The position numbers and the translations under genes were made by a program. Under the pieces are notes generated by a model that did not search any database, was not told the DNA's origin, and worked only from the letters and a program-made list of their open reading frames with translations. From contig NZ_JBIGHX010000002.1 in NCBI RefSeq assembly GCF_043555885.1, positions 248,001 through 312,000 on the forward strand: a stretch of 64,000 bases of DNA, read 5' to 3'. Each line of letters starts with the position of its first letter. Within the stretch, counting starts at the first letter, position 1. The stretch is from Pelomonas lactea. Lineage in GTDB: Bacteria > Pseudomonadota > Gammaproteobacteria > Burkholderiales > Burkholderiaceae_C. Positions 52,831 through 61,475 of the stretch are shown here, piece by piece.

Positions 52831-54694
52831 GTCGGTCATCCACGTCCACAAGGGGGGCAAGCTCGTCGCGCTGGTGGGCAACCCCAACTGCGGCAAGACC
52901 GCCCTGTTCAACGGCCTGACCGGCAGCCACCAGAAGGTGGCCAACTACGCGGGTGTCACCGTGGAACGCAAGGAAGGCCGCGTCATCTCGGCCGCCGGCA
53001 AGGCGCTGCGCCTGCTGGACCTGCCGGGCACCTACAGCCTGCATCCGCGCTCGCCCGACGAGCGCGTCACCTGCGACGTGCTGGCCGGGCGCGCCAAGGG
53101 CGAGAAGCGGCCCGACCTCGTCGTCATGGTGCTGGACGCCACCAACCTGCGCCGCAACCTGCGCCTGCTGCTGGCCGTGCGCCGGCTGGGGCTGCCGGTG
53201 GTGGTCGCGCTGAACATGGCCGACCTGGCGGCCCGCCGCGGCCTGAAGGTGGATGCGGCGGCGCTGTCGGCGCAGCTGGGCCTGCCGGTGGTGCGCACTG
53301 TCGCCATCCACAAGGAAGGCCTGGACGAGCTGCGCGCTCTGCTGGACCGGCCCGAGGTGTGGGAGGCCGCCCACCCGGCACCGGCCGCCGCGCCGGCGGT
53401 GGACGACCATGTCGCCGTCAAGACCTGGCTGCAGGCGCTGGACCTGGACCACGAGCTGCCCACGCTGCCCAGCGACCGCGTCGACCGCGTGCTGCTGCAC
53501 CCGGTGGCCGGCTCGGTCATCCTGGCCGTGCTGCTGTTCCTGCTGTTCCAGGGCGTGTTCTCGTGGGCCGAGCCGCCCAAGGCGCTCATCGAGGACGGCA
53601 TGGCCTGGCTGGGCACGCAGGTGGGGCAGCTGATCCCGGACGGCTGGCTGCGCAGCCTCATCGTCGACGGCGTCATCGCCGGCGCCGGCGGCGTGCTGGT
53701 GTTCCTGCCGCAGATCCTGATCCTGTTCTTCTTCATCCTCGTGCTGGAGGAGTCGGGCTACCTGCCGCGGGCGGCCCTGCTGCTGGACCGGCTGATGGGC
53801 AGCGTGGGCCTGTCGGGGCGCAGCTTCATCCCGCTGCTGTCGAGCTTTGCCTGCGCCATCCCCGGCATCATGGCCACGCGCTCCATCGCCAACCCGCGCG
53901 ACCGCATCGTCACCATCATGATCGCGCCGCTGATGACGTGCTCCGCGCGGCTGCCGGTGTACGCGCTGCTGATCGGCGCCTTCATCCCCGCCCGCGAGGT
54001 CTGGGGCTTCGAGCTGCAGGGGCTGGTGCTGTTCGGCCTGTACCTGGCCGGCATCCTGGGTGCGATGGCGGTGGCCTGGGTGCTCAAGCGTTTCACGAGC
54101 GCCGGCCGGCTGGTGCGGCCGCTGATGATGGAGCTGCCGGCTTACCACTGGCCGCATCCGCGCTCCATCGCCATCGGTCTGTGGCAGCGCGCCGTCGTGT
54201 TCGTCAAGCGCGTGGGCGGCATCATCCTGTTGCTGACGCTGGCGCTGTGGCTGTTGTCCAGCTTTCCGTCGTCGCCGGAAGGCGCCACGGGCGCGCCCAT
54301 CCAGTACAGCGTTGCCGGCTACCTCGGCGCGGGCCTGGCGAAGATCTTCGAGCCCATCGGCTTCAACTGGCAGATCAGCCTGGCGCTGGTGCCGGGCCTG
54401 GCGGCCCGCGAGGTGGCGGTGAGCGCGCTGGGCACGGTGTACGCGCTGTCGGCCACCGGCGACGACGCCGCGCAGGCGCTGACGCCGCTGATCGCGCAGA
54501 GCTGGAGCCTGGCAACGGCGCTGTCGCTGCTGGCCTGGTATGTGTTCGCGCCGCAGTGCATCGCGACGCTGGCCGCCGTCAAGCGCGAGACCGGCGGCTA
54601 CAAGCTGCCGCTCATCATCACCGGCTACCTGTTCGGCCTGGCCTACCTGGCGTCGTTCATCACCTACCGCGTGGCGCTCTACCTGGGCGCTTGA
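52824..54694 (+). CDS. feoB: Ferrous iron transporter FeoB
   Basis: A 623-residue inner-membrane iron(II) transporter with an N-terminal GTPase domain: GNPNCGKT at about 19-26, YAGVTVERKEG, DLPGTYSL, and an NMAD variant of the NKxD motif. Two Gate regions follow: SGYLPRAALLLDRLMGSVGL with FACAIPGIMATR, and VPGLAAREVAVSALGTVYA (both in part). It is shorter than the E. coli protein, a length common in proteobacteria lacking FeoC. No feoC is present. The structured repeat lies just downstream. Confidence 0.97.
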
Positions 54695-54702
54695 GGGGGT
54701 TG

Positions 54703-54824
54703 CGGGCCGAGCGCAGGGCCGCTCCCCAGCCGGCCCGCTCTGGCGATGTGCATGCGGCTCGATGCCGCATGCACATCGCCGTCCCCTCGGGGGACCGTCT
54801 GGCCTCGCCCGCGTTCAGCGGAGC
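54703..54824. repeat. Structured intergenic repeat, copy B
   Basis: This is the inverted partner of the repeat at 1-120. The central stem is perfect and 17 bp long (54742-54758 with 54764-54780, loop TCGAT), followed by GTCCCC-TCG-GGGGAC. Relative to copy A, a T-A pair in the central stem has become A-T on both sides, so pairing is preserved. The element fills the gap between the convergent feoB and cyclophilin genes and could serve as a two-way terminator. Confidence 0.8.
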
Positions 54825-54842
54825 GAGACCGGACGAGGGGCT

Positions 54843-55787
54843 TCAGGGTTTGGGGCGGGTCGGAACGCTCGCGCTGCAGATGTCGATGTAGCCGGGGCTG
54901 TGCACGAACCAGCCGCCGCGATAGCGGCGCGCGTCCAGCAGCTGGCTCCACGTGGCGGACTCGGTGCGCAGCACCTGCAGCGCGGGCCGCTCGGCCTCGG
55001 GCACATCGGCCAGCAGGCGCACGCGCGGGATGACGGTGCGCTGCTCGGGCTTCTCGTAGAAGCCCATGGCCGCGCCGCCGCGGGGCAGGGCGGCGAGGTG
55101 CTCCATGCCCTTGAGCACGCGGCCCACCAGCGTGATGTTCAGGTCCAGCCCGCGTGGCGCCTGGCCGATGACGGCGTAGAGCTCCGTGCCGTTGCTGGAG
55201 TCCACCGCGTCGCCGCGGCCGGCGCCCACCATGCCGTAGCAGTGCGCCAGCCAGGCCTTGCCGGTCTTGGGATCGGCCGCGACCGGGAAACCGCCGGCAA
55301 AGCCGGTGCGCGGCGCCCAGCCTTCAGCATCGGGCAGGCGTGCGAAGCCGGCGGCCTTGCCGATGGCGTCGATCGGCACCGAGAACTCGGCGGGCAGCTT
55401 CGGCGCAGCACCGGCGGGCAGCGGGCGGGCCTTGGCGGTGTCCTCGCCGTCGGGGTCGCCCCACTGGGTGACGAAGTTGTCCTGCACGCGCACCACGGCC
55501 AGGCCGTCCCAGTAGCCGCCGCGGGCCAGTGCGCGGATGTTGGCGACGTGGGCCGGCGCGAAGCGCGGCGCCAGTTCGATGAGCACCTGGCCATGGCCTT
55601 GCGGCGTGGCCAGGTCCATCAGCAGCGTGTTGTCGGGGTCCAGCGCGCGCCAGTCGCTGGCGGGCGAGGCGGCCAGGATCTCCTGGGCGCTCTTCTTGTG
55701 GGCCGCCGGCTTGGGCGTGGCCTTGGGGGAGGCGACGGCGGCGGACAGCAGGCCGGCGGTGGCCAGCGCGAGGGCGAGGTGTTTCAT
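54843..55787 (-). CDS. Exported cyclophilin-type peptidyl-prolyl isomerase
   Basis: A 314-residue protein with a signal peptide (MKHLALALATAGLLSAAVAS) and a cyclophilin-like domain from about residue 50. The domain has IELAPRFAPAHVANIRALA, VRVQDNFVTQWGDPDG and YGMVGAGRGD, the last two forming the active-site surface. Insertions and a C-terminal extension make it longer than the 190-residue periplasmic PpiA. It probably helps folding in the periplasm. The start at 55787 is preferred over a long upstream extension lacking a signal. Confidence 0.88.
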   Translation of the reverse strand: MKHLALALATAGLLSAAVASPKATPKPAAHKKSAQEILAASPASDWRALDPDNTLLMDLATPQGHGQVLIELAPRFAPAHVANIRALARGGYWDGLAVVRVQDNFVTQWGDPDGEDTAKARPLPAGAAPKLPAEFSVPIDAIGKAAGFARLPDAEGWAPRTGFAGGFPVAADPKTGKAWLAHCYGMVGAGRGDAVDSSNGTELYAVIGQAPRGLDLNITLVGRVLKGMEHLAALPRGGAAMGFYEKPEQRTVIPRVRLLADVPEAERPALQVLRTESATWSQLLDARRYRGGWFVHSPGYIDICSASVPTRPKP

Positions 55788-55836
55788 GGGCGCGCAGCTT
55801 AGCTGCGGCGGCGTGCCTGCCCAGCCCTCGCAAACC

Positions 55837-56739
55837 TCAGGCGGGTGGCGGCAGGAAGCGGCCGAGTTCGCCTGCCCGCAGCGCTGCCGCCAGCCGGGCC
55901 GCGAGCGCGCGTGCTTGCGCCGTCGCACCATCGGCGCGCGACGCCACGCAGCCGTCCCCGCGCAGGCAGGCCAGCCAGACCTCGGGGTCGCGCTCGTCGC
56001 AGGTCAGGCCGAACTCGCAGGGCAGCAGCCGCAGCGCGGCCTGGGCGGTGGCCCGGCTGGCGTCATCGTCGAAGCGCTGGCCGTCGAAGTACAGCACCGG
56101 CTGGCCGTCCAGGCGGCGCCTCAGCAGGCGCTCGCCCAGTTCGTCGAGCAGCAAGGGGTCTGGGTGGGCGACGACGGCCCGTAGCAGCGGCGTGTCGTCC
56201 AGGTCCGACTGCTGAACGGCCAGCAGCGGGTCGCCGGCGCCGGGCTCGCCGGGCGCGATGTTGACCAGCGCGAGCCACTCGGGGCCTGCGAACTGGCCGC
56301 AGCCGGCCGCCAGCGCGGCGTGGCGGGTGACGGCGCGCTGGTGTCGGGCGTCGTTGCGGTCCGGCGCGGCGGCGGGCTGCAGGCCGGCCAGGTCGGCGCA
56401 GCGGCGGGCCAGCGCGCGGGCGTAGAGGCGGCCGCCCCGGGCCTGCGCGGCGAGCGCGGCCTGCAGCGTGGCGCGCAGGTCGGCGCCCGGCGCGGCCAGC
56501 AGCGCCGGCAGGTCAACGGCCGCGGCCGTCGGTGCGGGCTGCACCGGGCTGGCTGGCGCGACGGCGACGCCGACCGCCGTGGGCCTCACGCCCGGCGCCG
56601 CCAGCGGCAGCGTCAGCCGTGGCGTGGCGGCCGGCGGCGGCGCATCGGGCCGCTGCTCGCCCCACCAGGCCCAGCCCAGCAAGGCGACGCCCAGCGCCAG
56701 CGCGACGCGCGGCGCAATCACCAGACCGCTTGCGGCCAT
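55837..56739 (-). CDS. Hypothetical membrane-anchored protein
   Basis: A 300-residue protein with one N-terminal helix (VALALGVALLGWAWWG), a Pro/Ala-rich linker (to about 70) and an alpha-helical domain with several cysteines (CADLAGL, GCGQFAG, CEFGLTC, CLRGDGCVA). The acidic PDPLLLDELGERLL and the paired cysteines suggest an extracytoplasmic fold. No family is recognised. Its start lies inside the end of the arabinanase gene (22-bp overlap on the same strand), so it is probably coupled to it. Confidence 0.65.
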   Translation of the reverse strand: MAASGLVIAPRVALALGVALLGWAWWGEQRPDAPPPAATPRLTLPLAAPGVRPTAVGVAVAPASPVQPAPTAAAVDLPALLAAPGADLRATLQAALAAQARGGRLYARALARRCADLAGLQPAAAPDRNDARHQRAVTRHAALAAGCGQFAGPEWLALVNIAPGEPGAGDPLLAVQQSDLDDTPLLRAVVAHPDPLLLDELGERLLRRRLDGQPVLYFDGQRFDDDASRATAQAALRLLPCEFGLTCDERDPEVWLACLRGDGCVASRADGATAQARALAARLAAALRAGELGRFLPPPA

Positions 56740-57695
56740 CCGTCCGAGCCCCAGGTCACGTTGCCGATGAACAGGATGGGCGCGCCGTTGTTGTTGGCGT
56801 CATAGGCATGCCAGGCCATCACGGAGCCGTCGGCCAGCAGCGACTGCCCGCCGGGGCCCTTGAAGCGCGAGCCGCTGCTGGCCAGCACCGTGCCGCCGCC
56901 CGACAGCATGGCCTTGCCGGCCTTGTCGACATAGGGGCCGGTGATGGAGGTCGAGCGGCCCACGACGATGTAGTAGGTGCTGTTGGCGCCCTTGCAGCAG
57001 GCGCCCTTGGATGCGAACAGGTAGTAGTACGTCGTGCCGTTGATGGCCTTCTTGACGACGAAGCCGTTCTCGATGCCGTTGGTCGAATCCTTGGCGATGT
57101 TGACGATGCCGCCCGTTGGCGGCTTCAGGTTGGCCTTGCTGACGCGGGTGATGTGGATGCCGTTCCAGAACGAGCCGAACACGAGGTAGGGGTCGCCGTT
57201 GTCGGCCAGCACGAAGGCGGGGTCGATGGCGTTGTAGCCGTCGCCCGACTTGGAGGTCAGGATGGCGCCCTGGTCCACCCACTGGCCCGCGGCGATGCCG
57301 CCGGCCGACGTCGTCAGCCCGATGGCGGACTTCTGCGAGCCGAAGCTGGAGATCGCGTAGTAGCAGTAGCCCAGGCCGTTGTACTCGCCGCAGCCCGGTG
57401 CCCAGACCATGGCCGTCTTGTCGGCGGGCAGGTAGGTCTTCCACCAGGCCAGGCCCCCCGCGAAGATGGGGCCGCCCTGCGTCCACGCGGTGCCGTTGGC
57501 GGAGTACTTGACGCCGATGCCGCCGTTGTCGGTGGTCTCGAACAGCCACCAGGTCGAGCTGGTCTTGTAGAGGTGCGGGTCGTGCGTGCCGATGGCGCCG
57601 GTCAGCGTCCAGGGGGCAGCCTGCGGGGCGGTCAGGGTGGCGGCGAGTGCGCAGCCGGCGGCCAGGCGCAGCAGGCGCTTCAGGATCATGGACAT
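56718..57695 (-). CDS. GH43 family endo-arabinanase-like glycosidase
   Basis: A 325-residue exported glycoside hydrolase (signal cut after PQA). The five-bladed propeller family shows THDPHLYK with the general base Asp39, NAIDPAFV with the pKa-tuning Asp, and GIENGFVVKK with the likely acid Glu. This layout fits family 43 endo-alpha-1,5-arabinanases, which degrade plant arabinan; the exact substrate is inferred. GGAG precedes the ATG at 57695. LacI-type operator sequences and a promoter lie upstream, so expression is probably sugar-controlled. Confidence 0.9.
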   Translation of the reverse strand: MSMILKRLLRLAAGCALAATLTAPQAAPWTLTGAIGTHDPHLYKTSSTWWLFETTDNGGIGVKYSANGTAWTQGGPIFAGGLAWWKTYLPADKTAMVWAPGCGEYNGLGYCYYAISSFGSQKSAIGLTTSAGGIAAGQWVDQGAILTSKSGDGYNAIDPAFVLADNGDPYLVFGSFWNGIHITRVSKANLKPPTGGIVNIAKDSTNGIENGFVVKKAINGTTYYYLFASKGACCKGANSTYYIVVGRSTSITGPYVDKAGKAMLSGGGTVLASSGSRFKGPGGQSLLADGSVMAWHAYDANNNGAPILFIGNVTWGSDGWPQAVW

Positions 57696-57759
57696 GGGTG
57701 GGTCTCCGGATGTTGTCGATGCGGCCGCCTCTGCGGGCGACCTGAGTGAATTAAATATG

Positions 57760-57788
57760 ACTATAAGCGCGTTGAAACCGCGAACAAA
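57760..57788 (-). promoter_or_regulatory. Candidate promoter of the arabinanase gene
   Basis: On the minus strand TTTGTT (57788-57783) and TATAGT (57765-57760) are separated by 17 bases, a sigma-70-type arrangement with a good -10 and a weak -35. It lies in an AT-rich island that is unusual for this genome. Confidence 0.5.
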
Positions 57789-57853
57789 CGCCGATTCAGG
57801 AAATGGCATCGATTAAAAGTAATACTTAAATATTTTCGCCGGAAGCGTTTACA
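57773..57853. promoter_or_regulatory. Two LacI-family-like operator sites
   Basis: Site 1 (57840-57853, CGGAAGCGTTTACA) matches 9 of 10 fixed positions of the LacI-family consensus TGNAANCGNTTNCA. Site 2 (57773-57786, TGAAACCGCGAACA) matches 8 of 10 and overlaps the candidate -35 of the arabinanase promoter. Their centres are 67 bp apart. A repressor of the LacI/GalR type could bind both. No lacI-family gene lies in the window. Confidence 0.5.
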
Positions 57854-57898
57854 CCGCTGACCGCGCGGCGGGTGGAGCGGCGTTCCTACAATGCCGCG

Positions 57899-60800
57899 AT
57901 GTCCGAGATTGCTTCCGCTGAACTGCCCTTCGTCCACCTGCGCATGCACACCGAATACTCGGTCGTGGATGGCACGCTACGCACCGATGACGCCGCCGCT
58001 GCGGCCGCCAAGGACGGGCAGGTGGCGGCGGCCATCACGGACCTCGCCAACCTGTTCGGCGGCATCAAGTTCTACTCGGCGGCGCGCAAAAAAGGCGTGC
58101 AGCCCATCCTCGGTGCGGACTGCTGGCTGGAGCCCGACGCCACCGACAAGCCGCCCACGCGGCTGCTGCTGCTGGTGCAGAACAAGCAGGGCTACCTGAA
58201 CATCAGCGAGCTGCTGTCGCGTGCGTGGATACAGAACGTGCAGCGCAACCAGGCCTGTGTGACCTGGGCCTGGCTGCAGGAGCTGGGCGAGGGGTTGATC
58301 TGCCTGAGCGGTGCGCAGCTGGGCGGTCTGGGCCAGGCGCTGCTGCAGGGCGACAAGGTGCGGGCGCGCGAATGGGCGCACAAGCTCGCGGCCATCTTCC
58401 CGAACCGCTTCTACATCGAGCTGCAGCGCGCCGGCCTGCCCGGGCAGGAGGCGCTGGTGCAGGCCAGTGTGCCGTTTGCGGCCGAGCTGGGCCTGCCGGT
58501 CGTGGCGACGCATCCCATCCAGTTCCTGAGCGAAGAGGATTTCGAGGCGCACGAAGCGCGCGTCTGCGTGGCCGAGGGCGAGACGCTGGCCAACCCCAAG
58601 CGCATCAAGCGCTTCCTGCCCAGCCAGTACTTCAAGACGCAGGCGCAGATGCGGGAGCTGTTCAGCGACATCCCCAGCGCCATCCGCAACACGACCGAGA
58701 TCGCCAAGCGCTGCTCGCTGACGCTGGTGCTGGGCAAGCCGCAGCTGCCCAACTTCCCGACGCCGCCGCTGGAAGACGGCACGCCCATGCCGATGGAGCA
58801 GTATTTCCGCGAGCTGAGCCATGCCGGGCTGAAGGACCGGCTCGTGCACCTCTTCCCCGTTGATGCCGAGCGCGAGAAGGAGCGGCCGCGCTACGTGGAG
58901 CGGCTTGAATTTGAGCTCAACACCATCATCAAGATGGGTTTCCCGGGCTACTTCCTGATCGTGTCGGACTTCATCCGCTGGGCCAAGGAAAACGGCTGCC
59001 CGGTGGGCCCGGGCCGGGGCTCGGGCGCCGGCTCGCTGGTGGCCTACGCGCTGCTGATCACGGACCTGGACCCGCTGCGCTACAACCTGCTGTTCGAACG
59101 CTTCCTGAACCCCGAGCGCGTCTCGATGCCCGACTTCGACATCGACTTCTGCCAGGGCAACCGCGACCGCGTCATCGACTACGTGAAGCAGAAGTACGGG
59201 CTGCCGGCCGTCAGCCAGATTGCCACCTTCGGCACCATGGCCGCCAAGGGCGCGCTGCGCGACATCGGCCGTGTGCTGGGCATGGGCTTCGGCCATGTGG
59301 ACAGCGTCGCCAAGCTCATCCCGGCGCCGCCCGGCAAGACGGTCACGCTGGCCAAGCTGCCGCCCAACTTCGACCCCGAGAAGGCCAAGATGGTCTACGC
59401 GCGGCACGAGTCGCCGGAGATCGAGGAGCGCGAGAAGGCCGACGAGGAAGTGGCCGGCCTGCTGGAGATGGCGGCGCGCGTGGAGGGCACGGTGCGCTCC
59501 ATCGGCATGCACGCCGGCGGCGTGCTGATCGCGCCGGGCAAGATCACCGACTTCTGCCCGCAGTACCAGCAGCCCGGCTCCACCAGTGCCGTCAGCCAGT
59601 ACGACAAGGACGACGTGGAGGCCATCGGTCTCGTGAAGTTCGACTTCCTGGGCCTGGCCACGCTGACCATCCTGGAGCTGGCCAAGAACTTCATCGTCGC
59701 CCGCCATGCCGACCGCGCCGATTTCGACTGGGCCAGGGTCCCGCTGACCGACCGCAAGACCTTCGACCTGTTCGGCAAGGGCCTGTCGGAAAGCATCTTC
59801 CAGTTTGAATCGCCCGGCATGCAGCGCCTCTTGAAGGACGCCAAGCCGTCGCGCTTCGAGGACCTGATCGCGCTGGTGTCGCTGTACCGCCCGGGGCCGA
59901 TGGACCTGATCCCGTCGTTCGTGGCGCGCAAGCACGGCAAGGAGACCATCGAGTACCCGCATCCGCTGCTGGAGCAGGTGCTGGCCGAGACCTATGGCGT
60001 GTTCGTCTACCAGGAGCAGGTGATGCAGTCGGCCCAGGTGCTGGGCGGCTACAGCCTGGGCGGCGCCGACATGCTGCGCCGCGCGATGGGCAAGAAGAAG
60101 GCCGAGGAAATGGCCATGCACCGCGAGATCTTCCGCAAGGGCGCCGCGGAGAAGGGCATCGACCAGGCGAAGGCCGACGAGGTGTTCGACCTGATGGAGA
60201 AGTTCGCGGGCTACGGCTTCAACAAGTCGCACGCCGCCGCGTACGCGCTGCTGAGCTACCACACGGCGTGGCTCAAGGCGCACTACACGGCCGAGTTCTA
60301 TGCGGCGAACATGACCATCGAAATGGACGACACCGACAAGCTCAAGGTGTTGCTCAATGACGCCAAGCTGTTCGGCATCGACTTCCAGCCGCCCTGCGTG
60401 AACAAGGGGCAGTACCGCTTCGAGCCGCTCAGCAACCGTCTCGTGAACTACGGGCTGGGCGCCGTCAAGGGCACGGGCCGCGGCGCCATCGAGGCCATCA
60501 TCGCGGCCCGTGAGGCGGGCGGGCCCTTCCTGAGCTTCTACGACTTCTGCCTGCGCGTGGACCGCAAGGCCGTCAACAAGCGCGTCGTCGAGGCGCTCAT
60601 CAAGGCTGGCGCGTTCGACAGCATCAACCCCGAGCGCTCCAAGCTGCTGGCCAGCGTGGCGCGTGGCTACACGCATGCCGAGACGACCGAGGCCAATGCC
60701 GACCAGGGTGGCCTGTTCGACTTCGGCGACTCGCACGCGTCCAGCACCGCCGAGCCGGACCTGGTGCATGCGGAGCCGTGGAGCATCAAGGAGCGGCTGT

Positions 60801-61447
60801 CGCTGGAGAAGACGGCCATCGGCTTCTACCTGTCGGGCCATCTGTTCGACCAGAGCGGTGCCGAGGTGCGGCGCATCGTCAAGCGCCAGATCGCCGACCT
60901 GGCCGACAGCCGCGAGCCCACCATGGTGGCCGGCATCGTCAGCGGCATGCGCATCATCAACGGCCAGCGCGGCCGCGTCGGCATCTTCAAGCTGGACGAC
61001 AAGAGCGACGCCATCGAGGCCGTGGCCAACGAGGAGCTGCTCAACAGCGCCAAGGAGCTGCTGGTGGAGGACGAGCTGATCATTGCCCAGGGCAAGGTGC
61101 AGAACGACCGCTTTTCCGGCGGCCTGCGCATGAACGTGCAGGCGGTGTGGAGCCTGACGGCCGCACGCGCCCGTTTCGGCCGCCACCTGCTGCTGAGCGA
61201 CGCCGGCGCGGCCGGCCTCATCCACGAGCTGGTGCAGCGTTTCCCGCCGCGCGAGGTGGAGACGGAGGAGGGCGGCGTGCGCAAGCAGGGCCTGCCGGTG
61301 CGCGTGGCGATGAAGACCGAGCCGCAGGGCGGCCAGGTCGGCGCGCGCTGGCTGGTGGAGCTGGGCGAGGCCAGCCGCTTCTGGCCCGCCGACGAGGCGC
61401 TAGCCCGACTCGGGGGGGCGGCTGAGGTGATCTACGAGCTTGGCTGA
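57899..61447 (+). CDS. dnaE: DNA polymerase III subunit alpha
   Basis: This is the catalytic subunit of the replicative polymerase, 1182 residues. The N-terminal PHP domain has HLRMHTEYSVVDGT. The polymerase core has GRGSGAGSLVAYAL near 372 and PDFDIDFCQGNRDRV near 411-425 with catalytic aspartates. A tandem HhH and OB region follows (VAGIVSGMRIINGQRGRVG). It is of the DnaE1 type. The ATG at 57899 is used. A TACAAT lies seven bases upstream, so the message may be leaderless or nearly so. Confidence 0.97.
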   Translation: MSEIASAELPFVHLRMHTEYSVVDGTLRTDDAAAAAAKDGQVAAAITDLANLFGGIKFYSAARKKGVQPILGADCWLEPDATDKPPTRLLLLVQNKQGYLNISELLSRAWIQNVQRNQACVTWAWLQELGEGLICLSGAQLGGLGQALLQGDKVRAREWAHKLAAIFPNRFYIELQRAGLPGQEALVQASVPFAAELGLPVVATHPIQFLSEEDFEAHEARVCVAEGETLANPKRIKRFLPSQYFKTQAQMRELFSDIPSAIRNTTEIAKRCSLTLVLGKPQLPNFPTPPLEDGTPMPMEQYFRELSHAGLKDRLVHLFPVDAEREKERPRYVERLEFELNTIIKMGFPGYFLIVSDFIRWAKENGCPVGPGRGSGAGSLVAYALLITDLDPLRYNLLFERFLNPERVSMPDFDIDFCQGNRDRVIDYVKQKYGLPAVSQIATFGTMAAKGALRDIGRVLGMGFGHVDSVAKLIPAPPGKTVTLAKLPPNFDPEKAKMVYARHESPEIEEREKADEEVAGLLEMAARVEGTVRSIGMHAGGVLIAPGKITDFCPQYQQPGSTSAVSQYDKDDVEAIGLVKFDFLGLATLTILELAKNFIVARHADRADFDWARVPLTDRKTFDLFGKGLSESIFQFESPGMQRLLKDAKPSRFEDLIALVSLYRPGPMDLIPSFVARKHGKETIEYPHPLLEQVLAETYGVFVYQEQVMQSAQVLGGYSLGGADMLRRAMGKKKAEEMAMHREIFRKGAAEKGIDQAKADEVFDLMEKFAGYGFNKSHAAAYALLSYHTAWLKAHYTAEFYAANMTIEMDDTDKLKVLLNDAKLFGIDFQPPCVNKGQYRFEPLSNRLVNYGLGAVKGTGRGAIEAIIAAREAGGPFLSFYDFCLRVDRKAVNKRVVEALIKAGAFDSINPERSKLLASVARGYTHAETTEANADQGGLFDFGDSHASSTAEPDLVHAEPWSIKERLSLEKTAIGFYLSGHLFDQSGAEVRRIVKRQIADLADSREPTMVAGIVSGMRIINGQRGRVGIFKLDDKSDAIEAVANEELLNSAKELLVEDELIIAQGKVQNDRFSGGLRMNVQAVWSLTAARARFGRHLLLSDAGAAGLIHELVQRFPPREVETEEGGVRKQGLPVRVAMKTEPQGGQVGARWLVELGEASRFWPADEALARLGGAAEVIYELG

Positions 61448-61475
61448 AGCGTCGCATCGGCGATGATTTCGCCAG

